Of a stretch of 58,235 nt of DNA, positions 52,026 through 58,235 are shown piece after piece. The notes under the pieces are model-generated. The model did no database searches and was not told the DNA's origin. It saw only the letters and a program-made list of their open reading frames with translations. The position numbers were made by a program, and so were the translations under genes. Position 1 is the stretch's first letter, and the number at the start of each line of letters is the position of its first letter. This DNA is from Fen-549 sp964636655 (GTDB taxonomy: Bacteria > Actinomycetota > Thermoleophilia > Gaiellales > Gaiellaceae): NCBI GenBank assembly GCA_964636655.1, contig CAZWTK010000014.1, positions 1-58,235 of the forward strand. The letters run 5' to 3'.

Positions 52026-53474
52026 TTAGAAGCCGGCCACGCCCGACGGCGTGCCGAGTCCGGTTGGACCGTCATACCCGGCCGTGGCGGTGCACAGGTA
52101 AGCCGAAGAGCAGCGACCGTTGGCACCGTCTCGCACGTCGAACAGCGACGAGGCGTGGGTGTAGGGAAACGAGCCCGCGACTACCTCGTCGGCGTTGCCG
52201 GCCAGCGCGTAGATAGCCGCCACGATCGGTGCGGCCAGGCTCGTGCCGCCGACCTTGAACCAGCCGCGCCGTCCGGAGTAGCCGTAGGAGTCGTAGACGG
52301 CCGCACCGGTGTCGGGATTGGCGACGGCCGCGACATCCGGAACGGTCCTATGCCCGCAGCCCGAGTCGGACTGCCAGGCCGGCTTGGGCTCGTAGGCCGA
52401 GCAACCGGAGCCGCCCAGCTCCCAGGCGCTCTCGCTGATGCGGGCGTTGGAGCCGTCGAGATCGAGGGTGGTGCCGCCGACAGCGGTGACGTAGGGCGAG
52501 GCTGCGGGCCACTTCACTCCGTAACCGGTATCGCCGGAAGCGGCGGTGATGGCGATTCCGGGACGGTTGAAGTGCCGGTCGAGAGAGGTCTCGCCGCGAA
52601 ACTCCTGCACCACCCAGGAGTTCGAGATCACATCGGCGCCGAGCCTCGCCGCGGTGTCGACGGCGGCGACGAGGTCGGTGACCGAGCTCGACTCGGCTTC
52701 GACGAGAAGGATCTTGCAGTTGGAGCAGACGGCGTGGGCAACCTCGACGTCGAGCGAGGTCTCGAGCGCCCAGAGAGCGTTTCGAGCGGGAAGTGGAGCC
52801 TTCGCGCCGCTCCCGTTCACTTTACGGAAGCAGCCGTTTGCGCTGTTGCAGATCGGCAGCGAGAAGGTCTTGGAGTAGACGCGGAGATCCTTCTCGATGT
52901 TGGGACTGTCGTAGGCCGAAACGATCGCGATCGTCTGCGAACGCGCGGCAGCGGAGGGCAGGTTGTAGGCCCCGCGCAGCTGCGCCGGTCCGTAGCCGTT
53001 GAGAAGCGCGCTCGCGGACTTCGCGTTGAGGCCGGCGCTGCTCTTCGACTTCTTCTTCGCGTTCTTGCGAGCCTGCGCCAGGCACTTCTTCGTGTGCTTC
53101 CGCGCCTTGGTCGCACAGCTCTTTCTAGCCTTCTTGCGAGCCTGCGCCAGGCACTTCTTCGTTCGCTTCCGTGCCTTGGTTGCGCAGCTCCTCTTGCCCT
53201 TCTTCTTCACCTTCTTGCTGTTGACGGCCACAGCCGCCTTGCACTCCTTGCCGACGTTGGCGCCGACGCACAGTGCAGGCCGTGCTCGAATGCCCGCGCT
53301 CGCGCTCGCGCTCGTGTCGGCCTTCTGCACCGCCGGGCCCGAGAGCAACAGCGCAACGAGCAGAGAGGCGACGCAGCAGTGAGCGAGGCAGTGCCTCCCG
53401 AACCCGCGATCGCCGGTTCGATCGCCTCGCCGGCCAGGTTTCCAGTAACGCGACCGGAGGTCTCGATTGCCCAT
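52026..53474 (-). CDS. Secreted S53 (sedolisin-like) serine peptidase
   Basis: The 482-aa protein has the S53 residues Glu238 and Asp242 in ALETSLDVE, Asp315 in ASGDTG, and the nucleophile Ser412 in VGGTSLAAP. Ser-Glu-Asp peptidases of this type are acid-active. The N-terminus is a basic stretch, a hydrophobic signal (about 33-45) and a Lys/Cys-rich region (about 78-145) with a 23-residue tandem repeat. The usual pro-kumamolisin propeptide of about 180 residues is absent, so the mode of maturation is unclear. Confidence 0.87.
   Translation of the reverse strand: MGNRDLRSRYWKPGRRGDRTGDRGFGRHCLAHCCVASLLVALLLSGPAVQKADTSASASAGIRARPALCVGANVGKECKAAVAVNSKKVKKKGKRSCATKARKRTKKCLAQARKKARKSCATKARKHTKKCLAQARKNAKKKSKSSAGLNAKSASALLNGYGPAQLRGAYNLPSAAARSQTIAIVSAYDSPNIEKDLRVYSKTFSLPICNSANGCFRKVNGSGAKAPLPARNALWALETSLDVEVAHAVCSNCKILLVEAESSSVTDLVAAVDTAARLGADVISNSWVVQEFRGETSLDRHFNRPGIAITAASGDTGYGVKWPAASPYVTAVGGTTLDLDGSNARISESAWELGGSGCSAYEPKPAWQSDSGCGHRTVPDVAAVANPDTGAAVYDSYGYSGRRGWFKVGGTSLAAPIVAAIYALAGNADEVVAGSFPYTHASSLFDVRDGANGRCSSAYLCTATAGYDGPTGLGTPSGVAGF
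53052..53189 (-). repeat. 69-bp tandem repeat (2 copies) in the S53 gene
   Basis: Residues 96-118 and 119-141 of the peptidase are near-identical copies beginning SCATKARK and continuing TKKCLAQARK. At DNA level the period is 69 bp, with nearly identical copies. It adds a Lys- and Cys-rich segment between signal peptide and catalytic domain. Confidence 0.85.
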
Positions 53475-53646
53475 ACCCAGGCGATCGGAGGAGCTTGCTC
53501 AGCGTCCATCCTCGGATAGAACCTGCCCACGGCAACCAGCCGTTCGACCAGACCACTGTTTCCGCGTGGTGGCGCTACGGCGTGCACAGACCGACGTGAC
53601 CCATTTGGGGGATGAGTTCGCGGACGCGTCCGCTCGAGCGCGGCGC

Positions 53647-54618
53647 TCAGCCAGTTCGAACGGCTTCGGACACCGCCCAGATCCTTATCTCCCCGTCCAG
53701 CCCGGCCGAGGCGAGCAGATCGCCGCCGGGGTTGAAAACAGCGCTACGCTGCTGACTCACCCGGCCCCCGAGGACGTGCAGACAGATACCGCTCTCGACC
53801 CTCCAGATCCGCACCGTCTGATCCGAGCTCGCGCTCGCCAACCGGCTTCCATCGGGGCTGAAGGCGACGCTCATCACGGCGTTCGTGTGACCTTCGAGCA
53901 CGCCGGCGGCGTGACCGCCGGTGGGATTCCAGAGCCGAATCGTTCCGTCGTAACCCGCCGATGCGAGCAGCTTCCCCGAGGGAGCGAAGGCGACGCTGTT
54001 GATTAGTGAGGTGTGGCCCCGGAGCGTGTGCTTCGCGCGCCCGGTCTTCACGTCCCATAGCCGTACCGATCGGTCGTGCCCCGCCGAGGCGAGCAGACTT
54101 CCGCGTGGACCGAACGCGATGTCGGCGACGGTATCGGAGTGTCCCGTGAGCGTTCGCAGACAGTCGCCGCTGTCCGGATCCCAGATCCGCAGCGTCTTGT
54201 CGAAGCCCGCAGAGGCGAGCGGACTCCCTTTCGGACCGAAGGCGACGGCCTCGACGGAGCGCGTATGCCCCTCGAGCACGCGAAGCTCGAGCCCCGTCTT
54301 CACGTCCCACAGCCGCACGGTCTTGTCGTAGCTCGCCGACGCGAGGACGTCGCCGGACGCGTTGAAGGCGACGCCTGACACCAGTTCTTCGTGTCCCTCG
54401 AGCACGTGCAGGCAGGCGCCGCTCTCCAGATCCCAGAGCCGCGCCGTCTTGTCGGAGCCGGCTGAGGCGAGGAGCCGCCCGGATCGGTCGAAGGCGACGT
54501 CGGGCACTGCGCCGTAGTGGCCCTCGAAGACACCAACGAGGCCCTTTACGTCGCCGTGATCGCCCGGCGCGCCAGACTGCGCCTGCCGTCTGCTTCTTCG
54601 CGCTGAGCCCAGTTTCAT
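53647..54618 (-). CDS. Stand-alone seven-bladed WD40 repeat protein
   Basis: The 323-aa protein has seven WD40 repeats with GH and WD marks (for example VLEGHEELVSGVAFNASGDV ... ASASYDKTVRLWDVKTG). It starts at ATG 54618 with a short basic N-terminus and no signal peptide. An upstream in-frame extension is atypical. The propeller should be a scaffold or binding module. It is divergent in layout from its neighbours and has no kinase, caspase or NTPase domain attached. Confidence 0.88.
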   Translation of the reverse strand: MKLGSARRSRRQAQSGAPGDHGDVKGLVGVFEGHYGAVPDVAFDRSGRLLASAGSDKTARLWDLESGACLHVLEGHEELVSGVAFNASGDVLASASYDKTVRLWDVKTGLELRVLEGHTRSVEAVAFGPKGSPLASAGFDKTLRIWDPDSGDCLRTLTGHSDTVADIAFGPRGSLLASAGHDRSVRLWDVKTGRAKHTLRGHTSLINSVAFAPSGKLLASAGYDGTIRLWNPTGGHAAGVLEGHTNAVMSVAFSPDGSRLASASSDQTVRIWRVESGICLHVLGGRVSQQRSAVFNPGGDLLASAGLDGEIRIWAVSEAVRTG

Positions 54619-54698
54619 AGCCCGCGTATACCCGCGACTTTGCGGCGCGAACCTCGGCTTGGTGCCGATCGGCGGAGAAGCAAGTCCCGCGAATACAG

Positions 54699-54860
54699 CT
54701 ACGACGCCCGGACTGACGGAGCGCGGTCGTGGCCGACGGTCAGCACGACATTCCCCGTCTTCTGCTCCGTTTCGACGTACCGCGTCGCGTCGATCACCTG
54801 CTCCAACCGGTAGCTCCGATCGACGACCGCCCCGCACATCTCGTATACGACGGCTCTCAT
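54699..54860 (-). pseudogene. Deletion remnant of a zinc-type alcohol dehydrogenase/quinone reductase
   Basis: The 53-codon frame opens with MRAVVYEMCG, the usual first residues of the MDR alcohol-dehydrogenase superfamily, behind a GGGAG SD. It then passes directly to VVDRSYRLEQVIDATRYVE and QKTGNVVLTV, the usual last residues. About 250-280 residues of cofactor and zinc-binding core are missing, so the product cannot be an active enzyme. It may be an internal deletion remnant. Confidence 0.65.
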
Positions 54861-55036
54861 CGGTTCTCCCCGGGTGTCTCGATTGACTGCGGATACCGAA
54901 TCGGTCGGCCGCGCTTCCACGCCCAACCTGCTCGGGGCAACTCCGAGGACGTAGTCTCGCAGAGGTCGCGCCAAGCGAGAGCGTCGGGAGCGCCTCGCCC
55001 GAGCCGATCCCGATTCGACTCCGCGGGCGCTTTTCG

Positions 55037-55765
55037 CTAGGCCACGAGCGATTCTGACGGTAGCCAGGCGGTGAAATCTTCTCGCGCCGGCGGGTCGGAC
55101 ATCCAGGAGGTGTCGGGCAAAGGCGTCCGTAGCGCTTCCCGAACCGAGCGCCAGCCTTGCCTCAAGGGCATCCGCCCGGTGGTTCCCCTGCGCGTGATCC
55201 AGAGCAGCTCACCTCGACGCTCAGCTTCGAGCGCGATCGCAAGCGCCAGCCTGGCGTCCTGGAGGTTGTACTCGAGCACGTCGTCGCAGCGCCCCTGAGC
55301 CCACATCACCGGGGCGTCGTAGCCCGTGAGGCCGGCGCATTTCCCGGGCAAGCCTAACCCCTCCGCCGCCTTGCCCAGGCCCACCGGATAGCCGAGCTCG
55401 CAGACGACGTGGAACATCATGTCCACGTGAGTCAGCGCAATACGCGCACATTCCTCCGCGAGGCCCGATTCCTCGGCCAGAACGTTGAAGTCGAAGCCGA
55501 GACCGTTCCAGGAGAGGAGCGTGTAGCCGTTGTCCGCCCAGGCGGCGAACTGCCCGATCGTCGAGCGTACCTCGGCTCGAGACATCTGCGCCGCCGGCTC
55601 GCCGCCGTTTTCTCCGTACCAGACGACGGGCTCCTCTTCTCCAGCCACGACGGCGGCCACACAGGCGATGCCGAGCGGCCGATGATCCATCAGATCCGTG
55701 ACCGACTCGGGCAGCACCTTGGCCGTCTCGATGTCGAAAGCCACGTAGTTCCGCGTCGTGCCCAT
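55037..55765 (-). CDS. Predicted 3'-5' exonuclease (PolB-like, DEDD type)
   Basis: The 242-aa protein has the exonuclease motifs: AFDIET (Exo I, Asp and Glu), NGLGFDFNVL (Exo II) and EYNLQDARLAL (Exo III, Tyr-x3-Asp type). This fits the ribonuclease H-like exonuclease family related to the PolB proofreading domain. It may act in DNA or RNA repair as a separate enzyme. The neighbours do not indicate a partner. Confidence 0.85.
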   Translation of the reverse strand: MGTTRNYVAFDIETAKVLPESVTDLMDHRPLGIACVAAVVAGEEEPVVWYGENGGEPAAQMSRAEVRSTIGQFAAWADNGYTLLSWNGLGFDFNVLAEESGLAEECARIALTHVDMMFHVVCELGYPVGLGKAAEGLGLPGKCAGLTGYDAPVMWAQGRCDDVLEYNLQDARLALAIALEAERRGELLWITRRGTTGRMPLRQGWRSVREALRTPLPDTSWMSDPPAREDFTAWLPSESLVA

Positions 55766-55885
55766 CTACGGAAGCACACGGTACTCGGTGGATCGGCGGG
55801 GATCGGCGCGATAGCCTCCCCGTAGGCGTCGCCTAACGGGCGCCGACGCTTGGCTCGAAGCGATCGAGGGTATGGCGAACGTGGA

Positions 55886-56287
55886 ATGAACGATGAGACG
55901 AACGGGCGCGACTCGAGTGGAAAGAGGCTCATCGCAGACCTACGCGAGCTGGCCCGGCTCGAGATCGAGCTGGCCAAGAGCGAGCTCGCCGCGAAGGGAC
56001 GGAACGCCGCGATCGGAGTCGGACTCTTCGTAGCGGCGGCCCTGGGCGGGTTGATGCTGATCGCAACGCTATTGACGGCGGCGATCCTGGCCGTGGCGCT
56101 GGCCGTTCCGGGTTGGGCGGCCGCGCTCGTGGTGGCGGGCCTGCTCGCGCTGATCACGGTCGCGTGCGTGCTGATCGGGGTCAAGTGCCTGCGCTCGGCG
56201 GTTCCGCCGTTTCCGAGACAAGCGATCGAGACCAGTAAGGAGAACGTCGAATGGCTCAAGACCCGGCTCAGATCCGCGCGCAGATAG
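55886..56287 (+). CDS. Phage holin-like membrane protein (holin-X family)
   Basis: The 133-aa protein has an N-terminal helix (LIADLRELARLEIELAKSEL) and two to three membrane segments (about 45-115). This matches the actinobacterial holin-X family, whose members are generally chromosomal and not lytic phage genes. ATG 55886 is preferred over a TTG at 55850. It overlaps the DUF3618 gene by 37 nt, as is common for this pair. Confidence 0.85.
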   Translation: MNDETNGRDSSGKRLIADLRELARLEIELAKSELAAKGRNAAIGVGLFVAAALGGLMLIATLLTAAILAVALAVPGWAAALVVAGLLALITVACVLIGVKCLRSAVPPFPRQAIETSKENVEWLKTRLRSARR

Positions 56288-56502
56288 AGGCCGTGCGGGC
56301 CCGGTTGGAGGATGACCTGGACGAGGTCGGACCGGTCGTCTCGCGGCGGCTGCATCGCGCGCGACGCCTGGCGCAGGTCGGGGCGATCGCCGGGGTGGCA
56401 CTCGTCGTGGTGCTTCTACTTCCGGCTCGCAGGCAGAAACGCCGCGCGCGTAGGCGAGAGGGCTGTTGCTCGAAACGCCGGGCGGCATTCCGGCGCCGCT
56501 GA
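56251..56502 (+). CDS. DUF3618 membrane protein
   Basis: The 83-aa protein begins with the DUF3618 pattern (DPAQIRAQIEAVRARLEDDLDEVG), has one membrane segment (VGAIAGVALVVVLLL) and a very basic tail. DUF3618 proteins commonly accompany holin-X proteins in actinobacteria, and the role is unknown. It overlaps the end of the preceding gene by 37 nt in another frame. Confidence 0.8.
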   Translation: MAQDPAQIRAQIEAVRARLEDDLDEVGPVVSRRLHRARRLAQVGAIAGVALVVVLLLPARRQKRRARRREGCCSKRRAAFRRR

Positions 56503-56585
56503 GCGAGTCGAGCACGGTCGCCGGCCGGTCTCGATCGCGGTCCGCTGACTGAAATAACCGCGCAGGGTCAGACGTTACACTGCTC

Positions 56586-58235
56586 ATGGCGTTACTTCTC
56601 TTCGTCGGATTCGTGGCCGGCATCATCACCGCCTTGTCGCCGTGCGTCCTACCGGTGTTGCCGATCGTGCTGGCCGGCGGAGCGACAGGTGGGCGGCGGC
56701 GGCCGTACGCGATCATCGCCGGCTTGGTTGCCAGCTTCACCGTCTTCACGCTGACGGCGACGGCTCTCCTCTCGGCGCTGGGGCTGCCGCAGGATGCACT
56801 GCGAAACGCCGCGATCGTGCTGCTCTTTCTGCTCGCAGCCTCGCTGCTGGTGCCTCGGATTGGGCTACTGATCGAGGCGCCGTTCGCACGCCTGAGCCGC
56901 TGGCACTTCGGCGGCGACCTTGGTGGAGGCTTCCTTCTCGGCGCCAGTCTCGGACTCGTCTTCGTGCCCTGCGCCGGGCCGGTGCTGGCGACGGTCACGG
57001 TGCTCGCCGCCCAGCACCGGATCGGTTTCTACGCCGTCTTCCTGACGCTCTTCTATGCGCTCGGTGCGGGCCTGGTGCTGTTGTTGGTGGCATTGGGGGG
57101 CCAGCGTGTGACGAAGCGCCTTCGCGCCGGTAGGCGCTGGTTCCGCCCGGCGCTCGGAGCGGTCATGGCCGGCGCCGCTCTGGCGATCGTCTTCAACCTC
57201 GACCAGACGCTCCAGACCAGGCTCGGCTCCTACACGAACGCGCTGCAGCGGCACACCGAGCAGTCGAGCTCTGCCGCAAGCCGGCTTGCCCAACTGCGCG
57301 GCGGCGGGCCGCCGAAGCCAAAAACCGCGCAGGAGCAGTCTGTCGGCCTGCCCGACTACGGCACGGCGCCGGACTTCCGGGGAATCACCGCTTGGCTGAA
57401 CACGCCGTCGAACCGGCCGCTGACGATCGCGGGCTTGCGCAACAAGGTCGTGCTGGTGGACTTCTGGACTTACTCCTGCATCAACTGCCTGCGCACGCTG
57501 CCGCACCTGCGCGCCTGGTACGCCGCCTACCACCGCCAGGGCCTACAGATAGTCGGCGTGCACACGCCGGAGTTCGCCTTCGAACACGTGCTCTCGAACG
57601 TTCGCAGCGCAACACAGCGGCTCGACGTCAGCTGGCCGGTCGCGCTCGACAACAACTACTCCACCTGGACCGCGTACTCGAACCAGTACTGGCCCGCTGA
57701 ATACCTCGTCGACAAGACCGGCCGGATTCGCAGCGTTCACTTCGGCGAGGGCGACTACGCAAAGACCGATGCGGCGATTCGCACGCTGCTCGGGATCAAG
57801 CGCTCGCCCACGGCGGTCCTCGACACGACTCCGACCGAGGCGACCACGCCCGAGACCTACCTCGGCCCTGACCGGCTCGACCGCACCCACTACGCCGGCT
57901 CGCGCCTGGTCACCGGAAAGCCGGCGCAGTTCACGCTCGCAGCCAAGGTGCCTCAGGACTCGATCTCCTACGGCGGCCAGTGGACGCTCTCGGGCCAGAC
58001 GGCACTGGCCGGAAAGGACGCGCGGCTGGAGCTCAACTTCCACGCCAGCGACGTCTACATCGTGCTGGGCGGAAAGGGCCGCGTGACGACGCTGCTCGAC
58101 GGCAAGCCGCTCGGCTCGATCGACGTTACTTCCAACCGGCTGTACACGGTCTTCAGCGCGCGGGTGGAACGGAGCGGTCTACTCGAGCTTCGGTTTTCAC
58201 CCGGTGTACAGGCGTTCAGCTTCACGTTTGGGTAG
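56586..58235 (+). CDS. dipZ: DipZ-type thiol-disulfide transporter with thioredoxin-like domain
   Basis: The 549-aa protein has an N-terminal CcdA/DsbD-like membrane domain (1-205) with Cys20 in LSPCVLPVLP and Cys129 in FVPCAGPVL. A thioredoxin-like domain (about 250-400) follows, with the CxxC in YSCINCLRTLP (C298, C301), then a C-terminal beta domain (YLGPDRLDRTHYAGS onwards). DipZ carries reducing equivalents across the membrane to extracytoplasmic thiols. The stop codon is the last three bases of the window, so the gene is complete. No clear SD is seen. Confidence 0.93.
   Translation: MALLLFVGFVAGIITALSPCVLPVLPIVLAGGATGGRRRPYAIIAGLVASFTVFTLTATALLSALGLPQDALRNAAIVLLFLLAASLLVPRIGLLIEAPFARLSRWHFGGDLGGGFLLGASLGLVFVPCAGPVLATVTVLAAQHRIGFYAVFLTLFYALGAGLVLLLVALGGQRVTKRLRAGRRWFRPALGAVMAGAALAIVFNLDQTLQTRLGSYTNALQRHTEQSSSAASRLAQLRGGGPPKPKTAQEQSVGLPDYGTAPDFRGITAWLNTPSNRPLTIAGLRNKVVLVDFWTYSCINCLRTLPHLRAWYAAYHRQGLQIVGVHTPEFAFEHVLSNVRSATQRLDVSWPVALDNNYSTWTAYSNQYWPAEYLVDKTGRIRSVHFGEGDYAKTDAAIRTLLGIKRSPTAVLDTTPTEATTPETYLGPDRLDRTHYAGSRLVTGKPAQFTLAAKVPQDSISYGGQWTLSGQTALAGKDARLELNFHASDVYIVLGGKGRVTTLLDGKPLGSIDVTSNRLYTVFSARVERSGLLELRFSPGVQAFSFTFG

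Noticed and set aside
55886..56502. Possible prophage remnant because of the holin-like gene
   Set aside because: Holin-X with DUF3618 is a common chromosomal pair in actinobacteria, and no other phage gene, attachment site or tRNA junction is nearby.

Overview
This 58 kb window is a stretch of high-G+C bacterial chromosome with ordinary housekeeping and transport genes and no phage, transposon or CRISPR array that I could see. Frequent GTG and TTG starts, Shine-Dalgarno (SD) sites of the AGGAGG type, actinobacterial-type proteins (holin-X/DUF3618 pair, DUF4232, DUF2332, DipZ) and many secreted proteins with Lys/Cys-rich segments suggest an actinobacterium, probably class Thermoleophilia (inference from gene content only). 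A run of 10 N inside one gene marks it as a draft or metagenome assembly.

Layout. Positions 1-8.6 kb hold tRNA-Trp, deoC, a GGDEF/HD-GYP membrane protein, small hypotheticals, and a phosphate module (atypical response regulator, DUF47/PhoU-like protein, PiT transporter). From 8.6 to 14.6 kb lies a dipeptide/oligopeptide ABC importer in the gene order C-A-B-D-F, with meaB after it. From 15 to 22 kb lie hisC and a 2-oxoacid dehydrogenase cluster (E1alpha, E1beta, E2, separate lipoamide dehydrogenase), with a VOC protein and a class-I glutamine amidotransferase in between. From 22 to 25.2 kb lie two coupled small genes, a nitrilase-superfamily amidohydrolase and a secreted GH6 cellulase behind a promoter flanked by two identical LacI-type palindromes. 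From 25.2 to 37.4 kb runs a translation block on the minus strand (thrS, infC, rpmI, rplT, DUF2332, TrmH-like methyltransferase, pheS, pheT), interrupted by a plus-strand methyltransferase, lemA and DUF2207 segment.

From 37.4 to 42.9 kb lie a STAS protein, a DUF4232 lipoprotein, a polar amino-acid ABC importer and an acetate transporter. From 42.9 to 54.6 kb lies a group of secreted or propeller proteins: a two-repeat 541-aa protein, a glucuronyl C5-epimerase-like fusion, a TolB-like propeller, an ABC-F ATPase, an S53 peptidase with a tandem Lys/Cys repeat, and a seven-bladed WD40 protein. The end carries a deletion remnant of a zinc-type alcohol dehydrogenase, a PolB-like exonuclease, a holin-X/DUF3618 pair and dipZ, which ends on the last base.

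The strongest unusual observation is the amino-acid-binding lipoprotein at 39672-40508. Its two halves are in reversed order: the usual C-terminal half follows the lipobox and the usual N-terminal half comes last. It reads as a circularly permuted periplasmic-binding protein in an otherwise standard binding protein-permease-ATPase operon. Other points worth following are the operator-promoter-operator arrangement at the cellulase, an 11-bp-phased direct repeat in front of the phosphate genes, a receiver domain with His at the phospho-Asp position, a strong hairpin between the dipeptide-binding protein and its permease, and an infC leader with a terminator-like hairpin and a tiny overlapping ORF.
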